Origin: Diplonema japonicum
Taxonomy: Eukaryota; Euglenozoa; Diplonemea; Diplonemida; Diplonemidae
Reading direction: 5' to 3'
Assembly (NCBI GenBank): GCA_964019335.1
Contig: OZ025673.1
Location: 186,001-250,000 of the forward strand
Length of the DNA stretch: 64,000 nucleotides
Both the position numbers and the translations under genes were made by a program. Of the stretch, positions 1 through 8,089 are shown piece by piece (the stretch's first letter is position 1; each line of letters starts with the position of its first letter). Below the pieces are notes generated by a model. The model was not told where the DNA came from. It did not search any database and worked only from the letters and a program-made list of their open reading frames with translations.

Positions 1-251
1 ATCGCCTCCATGCGGTACGGTTTCAACTTCGCTGTCTTCGGCCCTTTGTTCAACTCCATCGTCTGAGCCGCGGCTACTAACCGGCGCATGTCCATGTACG
101 TCAGCCCCCGCGACTCAAAAACCTTAATTTCACTCAACAAGTCCAGCTCAAGCAGGTCCGACGCCTTTGTCACACCTAGCGACACCAGCCTGTCGGGCTC
201 CCGCACCCCGACAGACATGCATAGCTCTGTCACCTCATTTTTTTCCATCAT
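1..251 (-). CDS. Partial protein with SAM-like N-terminus
   Basis: An open minus-strand frame runs from an ATG at 251 off the left edge of the window without a stop, so only the first 83 residues are seen. It begins MMEKNEVTEL and contains an alternating helical pattern (VGVREPDRLVSLGV, then ASDLLEL and SRGLTYMDMRRLV) that resembles a sterile-alpha-motif fold, where a short helix bundle mediates protein-protein contacts. The resemblance is by pattern only. The next upstream gene on the same strand stops at 376, leaving a 124-base spacer. A second in-frame ATG directly follows the first, so the exact start is ambiguous by one codon. The function of the full protein cannot be judged from this fragment. 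Confidence 0.5.
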   Translation of the reverse strand, partial: MMEKNEVTELCMSVGVREPDRLVSLGVTKASDLLELDLLSEIKVFESRGLTYMDMRRLVAAAQTMELNKGPKTAKLKPYRMEA

Positions 252-375
252 TCCGTTCTTAATTCTCCCTCTTCTCTTCCTTTCTCTCGCCCCCCTTTTA
301 TCGTGTTTCAGAGGACTATGGATGATTTTTTGGTTTGAGAAGATTTCGGGGAAAAAAAATTGAATAAAAAAGTCT

Positions 376-1228
376 TCAGTCCTCCACCTCGCGTTTCCGT
401 TTCAGCATTTCCTCCTTGACCTGAGGGGGGGAGGGTGAATTTTTGAAGGAGAGAACATACCGCTTCCTCCCTTGCATCATATGTCTTAGGTAAGATGTAT
501 TTCATCCCCATCATCACCTTCAACAACGAGGAATAAACAAACCCGGGCGAGGCTTTCTGCAGCCCGATCTTCTTCATTTGAGAGTTGCTGGTTTTAAGAG
601 GCAGGAGCTGGACAAGACCCTTAGAGATGGACAGCATTCGCGAGAAGAAGTGAAGAAGAGCCTCGTTGATGGCAAGGGCGTTGTCCTCGAAGGAGGACCG
701 GAACTGCAGCACGGCCCCCTGGGAGGTCACGTCTGTGACTTGTATTTTGGTATGGGCACCGAATGTGACAAAAACCATGATAGTTGTCATTTCCATGCCC
801 TCAACCTTCTCTTGGTCTATGGAGACAGGGACAACGAGCTCCTTGGCATCAAGGCTTTCGAGAGTGATGGTAGGGTTTGTAGTTACAATGCCAGGTAAGA
901 TGTAGCTGTGCTTATTCCGAACGTCGTCCAGGTCCCTCGTTTTGTACCCGAACCACACCCCGCAGCTTCTGCATGTCATCCTGTACTGCCTCTCTGCGCC
1001 CCTTCCTGGGCGAAGGAGGTCTTTCACTTCCCCTTTGTTCACGTCCATTTTTTTTACCTTCTCCTCTCCTACGATATACGCCCCGTCTGTTACCCTGCGG
1101 GGGCAGTTCCCCAGCAGCCCTGTCATCAACATTACAGAGCTGCCACAGCGCAGACAGCAATACGTCTGGATCGCTACATCCGACTCATGGGACTCATACA
1201 CAGTGACCTGACGCCTGGTGCTCGTCAT
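376..1228 (-). CDS. STEEP1: STEEP1 (CXorf56)-like protein with DUF167-like insert
   Basis: Two exons are joined: 461-1228 and 376-420, separated by a 40-base GTATGT...CTCAG intron (421-460). The product is 270 residues. The N-terminal part has the STEEP1 pattern: a CCLRCG pair near residue 24, then LLRPGRGAERQYRMTCRSCG, matching the family's R-x-E-G-x-ERQYR-x-C-x-x-C core. STEEP1 proteins in animals help STING leave the ER; the family is wider than that role, so its job here is unknown. Residues about 140-225 (NALAINEALLHFFSR and following) resemble the DUF167/UPF0235 fold. The short last exon (VKEEMLKRKREVED) restores the basic charged tail typical of the family; reading through the intron gives an unlikely Phe-rich tail. 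Both phases fit exactly. Confidence 0.75.
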
Positions 1229-1328
1229 CTTTCTTTTCTTATTTTCCCCTCCTCGCCTTTTTTGTCCTCGGTTTTTTCTTTTTCTTTTTTTTTTTCTTTG
1301 CCGTACGTGTTAAAAAAGAATAAAGAGG

Positions 1329-1370
1329 CGATGTTTAAGGGCAAATCCCCATTTGAGGATCACCCTAAGG
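1329..1370 (-). repeat. Hairpin repeat family H1, copy a
   Basis: This is one of three near-identical 37-40 base copies (others at 2321-2357 and 22694-22732). On the transcribed minus strand the arms TTAGGG and CCCTTAA pair, and an inner stem GATCC/GGATT closes a short loop. Compared with the other copies the inner stem reads GATCC instead of GGTCC, which turns a G-U pair into A-U and keeps the fold. It lies in the spacer between a stop at 1517 and the next start at 1228, next to a run of G on the plus strand. Confidence 0.7.
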
Positions 1371-1516
1371 GGGGGGGGGGGGGGTCTATCTTTTGTATAT
1401 ATAAAAAAAGATGTTTATGTATAAATACAAAAAAAGGAGAAAAAAAAAAAGAGAAAAAAAAAAAGGGGGATACAGAAGTACAATATAAAGAAACAAAAAG
1501 AACATGTGGGAGGGGC

Positions 1517-2086
1517 TCACATCCTCCACGGGGACCTCACGGACTGTATCTCCCTCCTCGGGGTGGTGGGTATGATTTTCGACTCCGGGCATTGCGCCTC
1601 ATTCGATTCGAAATAAAACTGCGTGTGCTGTAAATGAGGCGGCATTTCGCTTCGCGCAACCAAAGCAGGTGTTCGCGGGGTAGGAGGAGTAATGGGTGTA
1701 GAGACACACGAAGGCTGAGGAGGAATTCCCTTGGAGCCTCTATTCACATTAGGATAAGTAGGTACATGGTAGGAGTGAGTAGAAGTATGCAAGCGATGCT
1801 CCTTCCTTTCCTCGGCAATGTTGAGAGGAGTTGTGCATCCTGCTGCGGGCACGTTTCCAGACCCTTCATACCATGTGGTTTTCGCCTCCCTTGGAGGTCT
1901 GTAGTGAACTAACCCACCGCCAACTAAGAACCTCCCACCTGCCACCTTCCTTGCCCTCGGAGACATGACTCCTTCGCCTCTTCCTTTCAACACGTGCCTT
2001 TCGCTTGTTCTCAACCCAGCGCCTTGTTTTATGTTTACCTCTTTAACATACTCTTGGAGGCTCTTGCGTAGGTCATCTTCATCCAT
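1517..2086 (-). CDS. Hypothetical Pro/Arg-rich protein, 189 residues
   Basis: A single-exon frame from ATG at 2086 encodes a basic protein with no domain I recognise. The first 20 residues (MDEDDLRKSLQEYVKEVN) look like an amphipathic helix. The rest is probably disordered, rich in Pro, Arg, Thr and Ser, with TP and SP sites (TPITPPTPRTP, IIPTTPRRE) that could be phosphorylated. There are no signal peptide or membrane segments. It sits between the STEEP1-like gene and the secreted Cys-rich gene, with an H1 hairpin repeat in the spacer on each side. It is treated as a real gene because its composition differs sharply from the homopolymer spacers and the frame is uninterrupted for 570 bases. 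Confidence 0.55.
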   Translation of the reverse strand: MDEDDLRKSLQEYVKEVNIKQGAGLRTSERHVLKGRGEGVMSPRARKVAGGRFLVGGGLVHYRPPREAKTTWYEGSGNVPAAGCTTPLNIAEERKEHRLHTSTHSYHVPTYPNVNRGSKGIPPQPSCVSTPITPPTPRTPALVARSEMPPHLQHTQFYFESNEAQCPESKIIPTTPRREIQSVRSPWRM

Positions 2087-2320
2087 TTTTCTTTTTTTTT
2101 TCCTTTCTTTTCTCGTAGTATATCTGTCCCCCGAGTATTGTCATAGTTGTACAAGATAAAAAAGAAAAAAATAATAATAAGAAATATAGAGGTATATAAC
2201 TTTCGCATTTTTCATTGGAAGCCATCGACACCCCGTGCACCGTGCATTACTTTTCTTTAGCAGAGGATCCCGTTTTCATGGATCTCCCGGCCAGAGAAGG
2301 GAGGGAGGGAAAAAAAGACG

Positions 2321-2357
2321 ATGTTTAAGGGCAAATCCCACTCGAGGACCACCCTTA
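2321..2357 (-). repeat. Hairpin repeat family H1, copy b
   Basis: This copy has the longest outer stem: TTAAGGG on the transcribed strand pairs with CCCTTAA over seven bases, with the inner GGTCC/GGATT stem and a CTCGAGTG-type loop. A plus-strand A-run (2351-2366) follows directly, so the minus-strand RNA would read a T-run and then the hairpin. It lies between the Cys-rich gene (stop 2567) and the 189-residue gene (start 2086). Confidence 0.7.
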
Positions 2358-2566
2358 AAAAAAAAAAAAAAAGAGAGGGAACTTAACTTTTGTAAAGCAA
2401 TCTTTTTTAAGAGAAAAAAAAAAGAAGAAAAACTTGGACATTCCAGAGGAATGATAAAATAATAGAAAAGTGGGAAGAAAGAAGAAATTTATTTTTCTCC
2501 ATCGCCTTTCTGCTGGAGAAGACTTCATGGAAAAACAAGGCACCTTGAAAAAGCCTTAACAGTTCT

Positions 2567-3577
2567 TCAAAGGCACACACAAGGTTTGTTGGGCCCCACA
2601 GTACCGGCAGCGACCCTGCTGGGACACCACTCCCCGACGTCACCAGTGGTGGTGAAAACAGCAACATGAGGAGCGGCTGTGGAGAGAGGGATCGTGAAGT
2701 CCTCACCTGCCTGGAGGGTTTTATGGAAGACCGTCATAGTCTGAGCATTCGAGGACCCAGCGGGCGTGAAAATAGGAGCACAGGAGGCGCCGCTCCACCC
2801 TTGCGAGGCAAGGAAGCTGGGAACCCCACCGTTATAAGCGGCAGAGCAAGGGGGGCAGTGGTACACAGCAACGAAGAAGTTACACGGAGTGTTCTTCTTA
2901 GCACAGCACTCCAGCTTGATCTCATCGTTGGAAGAGAGTGATGGGAGGCTGTGCGCCACGGACCCCGCAAGCACACTCGGGGGGTTCGCAAGCGTCCTAT
3001 CAGATGTCACAAGCTTTCCGCCAACAAAGGACATGGGAGGCTGGGGGGTAGGGACACCGTCCAACACCACTGTCACGGCCGCACAGGTTGTGCAGCAGTC
3101 CGCCCTGTGGTGGATCAGCACGGGATCGGTCCTTGCGTGCATCGCCCTGCAGTTGTTGTACCCGCACATGAGACCTGCTCCGCACTGGTCATCGTCGTCG
3201 CAGTCCCCGACCCCGAACCCACACCCAGGGTTCTCCTGGCAGTAGTCGAGGTGGAAGGGCTGGATGACCTCGCAGCAGTCCGCGTATGTCATGTACAGGG
3301 CAGCATCTGCAGGGTGCATTGTCTTGCAGTTGTTGTGACCGCACGTCAGTCCCGTCTTGCACTCAGCATCGGTGTCGCAGTCCCCTTCACCCTCTTTGCA
3401 CGGCTCCGCCACGCAGCGGTCCCAATCCCACAAGGTGCCGCCAAGCATGTTAGCGCTGACGTCACCCTTCGACACATCCTCCGCAGCCTTCTCCCCTACA
3501 CGATCCTCCTGCGCATTCTGGTCCGTTGCTGACACTGCGATTCCCGCTGCGAAGAGTGCGATGACGTACACCTGCAT
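2567..3577 (-). CDS. Secreted Cys-rich protein with two GDCD repeats
   Basis: The 336-residue product starts with a clear signal peptide (MQVYVIALFAAGIAVSA, predicted cleavage before TDQ). Residues about 60-170 hold two tandem copies of a Cys-rich module: GDCDTDAEC-x-x-GLTCG-x-NNC-x-x-MHPAD...ADCC and GDCDDDDQC-x-x-GLMCG-x-NNC-x-x-MHART...ADCC. The even Cys spacing and the acidic DxDxD runs suggest disulphide-bonded, possibly calcium-binding modules. Similar GDCD modules occur in extracellular proteins of algae and animals, but I cannot name a function. The C-terminal half is Thr/Ser/Pro-rich with a few more Cys and shows no membrane anchor, so the protein is probably secreted. Next on the strand upstream is the secreted GH92 mannosidase. 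Confidence 0.7.
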   Translation of the reverse strand: MQVYVIALFAAGIAVSATDQNAQEDRVGEKAAEDVSKGDVSANMLGGTLWDWDRCVAEPCKEGEGDCDTDAECKTGLTCGHNNCKTMHPADAALYMTYADCCEVIQPFHLDYCQENPGCGFGVGDCDDDDQCGAGLMCGYNNCRAMHARTDPVLIHHRADCCTTCAAVTVVLDGVPTPQPPMSFVGGKLVTSDRTLANPPSVLAGSVAHSLPSLSSNDEIKLECCAKKNTPCNFFVAVYHCPPCSAAYNGGVPSFLASQGWSGASCAPIFTPAGSSNAQTMTVFHKTLQAGEDFTIPLSTAAPHVAVFTTTGDVGEWCPSRVAAGTVGPNKPCVCL

Positions 3578-3902
3578 TTTTATTTTTTTTCTTTTTTCTT
3601 GTTGTTCGCGTAATTGGTTTTCTTTTTTTTTTTTTTTTTTTTTTTTTGTTGTGTTGTGAATATTTTACACGGGGTAACAAAAAAAAAGAGAAAAAAAAAA
3701 CTGGAACAGCACACAACAAAGAAGAAGAAGGGAGAACGAAAGAAAAGGCGGGAAAGGAGAAGACGAAAGGCCACTTTGCTTGTAATTCTTTTTTTTTTAT
3801 TCCCTTTTCTCTTTTCTTTCCCCATTTTTCTTTACTACGATGCGACTATGGTAAAGGTAAAAAGAGAGAAAATGAAATGAACGCGCATGAATGTCGAGCA
3901 TC

Positions 3903-3941
<39 letters not shown>

Positions 3942-4714
3942 CTTTTTTTTTTTCTTCCCCCTTCTTCTTCTCTATTCAGTTACAAGCCGTTACACGCACG
4001 AAAAAGAGGTACATTCCTCTTCTGTTTCCTCTTCGAGATTCTGCGTTGTTCTATTCCCTTCCTTCACCCTTCTCTCTATCTGATTGACTCTTATCTTACA
4101 CAACAGAGACAAAAAGAAACTGGACATTAAAGGTTCACGTTCACCGAAAAAGAAAAGGGGGGGGCAAAGGGAGGCAGGAAGGAACAAAAACGCATAACGA
4201 AGAAACACAAGAAAAAATGGGCAGAGACGATGAAGAGTTGTTAATACAAAAAAATTGAGAAAAAAATACACACGGGCACGCTGATATTTTATTTCTTTGG
4301 CATTCACTCTAAGAAAAGAAGAAAAGAGAGAGAAAAAAAGGTATTGTGAGAAGCAAAATGAAAAGAAGAAAAAAAGAAAAAGAAGAAAAAAAAAAGGCCA
4401 AGGGTAGGAGGGGAAGAAATACAACTCTCATGACGCCAACAGTTTCATTTTTGTTCCCCCCTCGAGGTGGGGGCACAAGAAACGGCCAACACTGATACGA
4501 GACATGTTTTTCATGTTTTCTTTTTTTTTTTTTGTTTTCCTTCCCTTTTTCTTTCTCTTTTTTTTTTTTTTTTTTTTTTGTGCCCTTTTTTTTTTCTCGA
4601 TTTTCCGGTTTCCTTCCCTCTCTTTCCTCTTTCCCATGGTTCAGTATTTTCTTTTTTTTTTTTTTATTCCATTCCAAAAAGAATAGAAAGAAAAAACGTT
4701 CCCCCCCCCTATGT
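3578..4714. other. Homopolymer-rich spacer
   Basis: About 1.1 kb separates the Cys-rich gene from the GH92 gene. It is mostly T-runs and A-runs on the plus strand (T-runs near 3622-3647, 3905-3953 and 4558-4579) with no confident gene. Two short minus-strand islands look protein-like: about 3993-4108 (KIRVNQIERRVKEG...) and 4428-4502 (MSRISVGRFLCPHLEGG...). I could not link either to a start, a stop and splice sites together, so neither is called. A GC hairpin with a CCTCGAGG centre lies near 4457-4474. Confidence 0.5.
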
Positions 4715-6991
4715 TCACTGCTTCTGCTCAGTCATGGCGAAGGACAGAGTACCACCCGCCATGAGTGCAGTGTAGTCGATATCTGTACCATTCACAGGCT
4801 TCCCGTTGAAAGAGATAGAGGAAGAGTAGACGGCTGTCTTGGAGTTCAGCGGTGCGTTGATGGAAAGGTTCTTCCCGTTACCGAGCTTGAGGGTGACGGC
4901 CTTGAAGAGAGGGGAACCGAAGACCCACTTGCCCGAGGCAGGTACAAGGTTGTAGAGGCCAAGGGAGGAGAGGACGTACCACGCACCCATCTCACCGTTG
5001 TCCTCGTCGCCGCTGAAGGTGTCAATGGAGTACAGCTGCGACATCACTTGCCTGACGTACCCCTGTGTGGTGGACAGGTCTCCACTCACGCCTGCGATGT
5101 ACAGGACGTGGTGGACAGGCTGGTTGTTGTGGGCGTACTGTCCAAAGTCAAGCACTGCCATTTCCCTCTGCTCATGGCTGGGCGATGTAGCATGATAGAT
5201 GGGGGGTGTCTCTACCACAGCTTTCACTTGTTTCACCAACTCTGCAGGCCCGCCGAAAAGCTGCTGCATGCCTTCCACGTCGAAGACGCTCTGGAGCTTG
5301 AACTGCCACGGGCCCCCCTCCACGTATGCGTCGTTCCATGCGTACTCGTCGAACTCTGTGTTCCATGACCCGTCCATGTTCTTGGGCGAAGGGAACCCCG
5401 TCTTGTTGTTGAAGATGTTCTTGTAGTACTTGGACCTCGCCAGCAGGTCCGCCGCGTCGCTTGTCTTCCCTAGCTTCTCTGCCGCCCTCGAGATCGTGTA
5501 GTCGCAGAATGCGTACTCCTGCGTCCTCGCCACATTGTTGCAACAGCATGCGCATGACCACGTGATCCCGCCCGCAGGGACAAACTTGTACTTCAAAAAT
5601 TCCTTCAGCCCGTTCCTCCCCCTCTGCACGGGGTCGTTCAGCTGCACCTCTTCGTAAGCGTCCTTCCTGATGGCCTCGTAAGCGGTGGCGTAGTCCACCC
5701 CAGGGATCTCGTTCACAATGGCGTCCGCTACCACGATGTCCCCCATGGTGCCCACCATGGTGCCCCTGTACCCCGGCGACGCCCATTTCGGCAGCCACCC
5801 GCCCTCCTTGTAAGACTCCACGTAGCCCTGGATGAGAACGCCGAGCTTGTCGGCGTACAGCAGGGTCAGCAGCGGGTACACGGTGCGGTAGGCGTCCCAG
5901 AACCCGTGGTCCGTGGAGAGCACACCATCGAAGACCTGCCCCTTCTCTGGGGTAGGGGTGTACGGGGAGTAGTGCACCTCCTTCCCGGTGGTGTCGATCT
6001 CGTACATCTTCCTCGGGAACATGGAGGCCCTGTACAGGCAGCTGTACAGCACGCCCACAGAGTCCACCTCATCGCCCGCATCGTCGATCTGGTACCTGCC
6101 GAGGTGCTCGTTCCAGAGGTCGGTGGACTCAGCGAGGAGCTGGTCGAAGTTCTTGGCACCGACTTCGCGTTTAAGCGCCTCCTGCGCCATCGGGATGGAG
6201 ATGTAGCTGGTGGCGACGGAGAAGTCAAGCGACGTGCATGTTGTGTCGAAAGCAACTTGGATCTTGTTCTTCGAGACCTGCGTGACCTTCGTGGGGGCAC
6301 ACGAGAAGTTCCCGTAAACGTACATCTTAAAGGTGGGGCATTGATCCCCGAAGAAGGACGTTCCGCAGCTGGTGGACTTTGTGGTGTAGCCAGTGAGAAC
6401 GTTGCCGGCGACGGTGACGCTGTCTGAGGGCAGGGGCATCGTGAGGTAGAAGTACCTAGTCTGGTCCATGAGGACGCGTGTGTCCTGCGGGCCGAAGGCA
6501 GTGTTGATGATGGCAGCACGCTCTGTGGAGGTGACGGAGATGCGTGGCGCGTAGACGTTCTTAGCCGCGGGCTGCCCACCCTGCCCGACCATCTGCCACT
6601 GCTTAGTCGAGATGAGATCAGGCCTCCATGTCGAATCCTTGTTCGGGTTGAATATGGAATACTCCATGTTGTTCGTGTCCTTCAAAGCAGGCCCCACAGA
6701 CGTCATCACGTGGAAGTGCCCGTAATCGTTCATCCAAGGCGAGGGCTGATGGGTGCACTTCACTCCATACAGCTTTGTATGCCCAGAGTCGAACCAGAAT
6801 CCGTTCGGCTCATTCTGTACATCCGTCATGACCGACCATGTGTTCATCCCCCAAGGCCTCCCCACCAAAGGGAGGGTGTTCCCATTGGAGAAATCCATCA
6901 CACTCCTCGTGCCCTGTAGCACGTTCACATACTTGACCGGGTCTGTAATGGGTGCAGCTAGTGCATGAGCTGCTAGTAAACAGCTTAACAT
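4715..6991 (-). CDS. Secreted GH92 alpha-1,2-mannosidase
   Basis: The single-exon 758-residue product is a glycoside hydrolase family 92 enzyme, a class of calcium-dependent exo-mannosidases that trim mannose from N-glycans and mannans. It opens with a signal peptide (MLSCLLAAHALAA), so it acts in the secretory route, a lysosome-like compartment or outside the cell. Family landmarks in order are GNTLPLVGRPWGMNTWS near residue 37, KCTHQPSPWMNDYG near 78, STDHGFWDAYRTVYP near 350, GTMGDIVVADA near 415, TSPSHEQREM near 610 and the diagnostic GDEDNGEMGAWYVL near 670, which carries catalytic acidic residues. Length fits the family (700-800). GH92 genes are common in bacteria and occur in some fungi and protists; base composition matches neighbouring genes, so there is no sign of recent transfer. 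Confidence 0.9.
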   Translation of the reverse strand: MLSCLLAAHALAAPITDPVKYVNVLQGTRSVMDFSNGNTLPLVGRPWGMNTWSVMTDVQNEPNGFWFDSGHTKLYGVKCTHQPSPWMNDYGHFHVMTSVGPALKDTNNMEYSIFNPNKDSTWRPDLISTKQWQMVGQGGQPAAKNVYAPRISVTSTERAAIINTAFGPQDTRVLMDQTRYFYLTMPLPSDSVTVAGNVLTGYTTKSTSCGTSFFGDQCPTFKMYVYGNFSCAPTKVTQVSKNKIQVAFDTTCTSLDFSVATSYISIPMAQEALKREVGAKNFDQLLAESTDLWNEHLGRYQIDDAGDEVDSVGVLYSCLYRASMFPRKMYEIDTTGKEVHYSPYTPTPEKGQVFDGVLSTDHGFWDAYRTVYPLLTLLYADKLGVLIQGYVESYKEGGWLPKWASPGYRGTMVGTMGDIVVADAIVNEIPGVDYATAYEAIRKDAYEEVQLNDPVQRGRNGLKEFLKYKFVPAGGITWSCACCCNNVARTQEYAFCDYTISRAAEKLGKTSDAADLLARSKYYKNIFNNKTGFPSPKNMDGSWNTEFDEYAWNDAYVEGGPWQFKLQSVFDVEGMQQLFGGPAELVKQVKAVVETPPIYHATSPSHEQREMAVLDFGQYAHNNQPVHHVLYIAGVSGDLSTTQGYVRQVMSQLYSIDTFSGDEDNGEMGAWYVLSSLGLYNLVPASGKWVFGSPLFKAVTLKLGNGKNLSINAPLNSKTAVYSSSISFNGKPVNGTDIDYTALMAGGTLSFAMTEQKQ

Positions 6992-7327
6992 TTTCTTTTT
7001 TTTTCGTTTTCCTCCTCCCTTCCTTCGTCCTTTAGATATGTGGGGGGGGGGGGGGGGGGGTTGGGTCAGAGGCTAAAAAAATATGAAATAAGCTAAAGGG
7101 GATGAAACAAGAAAGGGAAGAAAAAAAAAAAAAAGCAATTCTCTTTTTTTTTTTTCCCCCTTTTTCTTTGTTCCCCTTTTTTTTTGGATAATGAGATACT
7201 AATGAAAGCAATAAAAGAGTAGAAGTAAAAAAAAAAAAAAAAACCATACGGTTTCTTTTTTTTTTTTTCGTTTTTTTTTTTCTGGGTAAATATGAATGAA
7301 AATGGAAAAAGAAAAAGAAAAATATAA

Positions 7328-7359
7328 GAGATAAAGGAGGCCAGTGTTGGCGGCGCCCT
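7328..7359 (-). repeat. Hairpin repeat family H2, copy a
   Basis: On the transcribed strand this copy reads GCC-AACACT-GGC followed by CTCCTTTATCTC and then a pyrimidine tract ending in CCCAG. The GCC/GGC stem and the CTCCTTTAWCTC tail are shared with the copy at 22439, while the distal arm is degenerate. See the H2 finding for the structural comparison. Confidence 0.6.
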
Positions 7360-8006
7360 AAAAAAAGCAAGCTTGTAAATGCAGGGGGAAAACTGTTTTT
7401 TTTGGGGGGGGTACTAAGAGCCCTTTAAAAAAAGGGATTGAAAAATACCTTCAGAAAAAAAAGAGGAGAGCTATTAATTACCAACAAAACTATGACGAGT
7501 AATGTAATAATGGCTCACAAGACGGTTAGAAGCTGTTTTATTTCACCTTGCTTTTTCTTTTTTTTTTTCTTCTTCTCAAAGCAGCATCAAGACCCTCGGA
7601 GTAACAAAACAAAAAAAATGAAGAGGGTACCACCACTCCACTCCTTTGGGTCCGCTTGCCGAGAATTACTAAAACAAAAAAAAAAGGGGGGACGGGAAAC
7701 CCGCAAACCCCGGGTGCCAATATCTGGGCGATTTATCTTTTTCAAGAAACAACGGGTGGGAGTGATAGTGGTTTGGTGGTTGATCTATCGTAAATCGTTG
7801 ACAATGTGTGGGGAGTGGCAATAAGCTGGGGGGGGGGGGGTATAAAACAACAATAATATATATGGTCAGTTCCTCGACAACTGTCCACAGGCCACTACAA
7901 ACAAAATAAGATCTATAACAAGTACTAGGGACACTAAACCCTCCCCATCATATTTGAGTTTGGAAAAAACGTACAGAACAACAAAACAAAACAACAAAAA
8001 ATATAT

Positions 8007-8045
8007 GAGTTAAAGGAAGTCTTTGTGAGACGCCCCCTTGTTCTC
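8007..8045 (-). repeat. Hairpin repeat family H2, copy b
   Basis: The transcribed strand folds as GAG..AAGGGGG, a bulged C, a GTCT/AGAC stem with a five-base loop, then CTTCCTTTAACTC closing the outer stem with G-U pairs. The inner stem sequence differs from the other copies but still pairs, which suggests that structure is conserved rather than sequence. Confidence 0.6.
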
Positions 8046-8089
8046 ATCTTCTACCTGCACCTAAAAAAAAACAAAACAACAAAAACATC

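Larger units (their letters stand above)
6992..8089. other. Spacer with two hairpin repeats and exon-like islands
   Basis: This 1.1-kb stretch between the GH92 and beta-propeller genes contains H2 hairpin repeats at 7328-7359 and 8007-8045, a G-run at 7041-7060 and many A/T-runs. A short palindrome (CCCTTTAAAAAAAGGG) lies near 7421-7436. Minus-strand islands at about 7740-7823 and 7590-7670 have protein-like frames (ATPHTLSTIYDRS; LGKRTQRSGVVV) and each is preceded by a pyrimidine tract plus AG. They may be exons of one or two small genes, but no complete model could be built. Confidence 0.35.

Noticed and set aside
3905..3960. Long frames of Phe, Lys, Pro or Gly in run-rich regions
   Set aside because: T-, A-, C- and G-runs contain no stops in some frames, so such frames arise by composition alone.
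4715..6991. Recent transfer of the GH92 gene from bacteria
   Set aside because: It has a eukaryote-like signal peptide, similar base composition to neighbours and the same spacing pattern; a tree would be needed to claim transfer.
7741..7830. Spliced-leader RNA gene, suggested by CAACGATTTACGAT on the minus strand
   Set aside because: Only a short word looks leader-like; there is no donor GT at the expected distance, no snRNA-like stem or T-run terminator in order, and the stretch fits an open frame.
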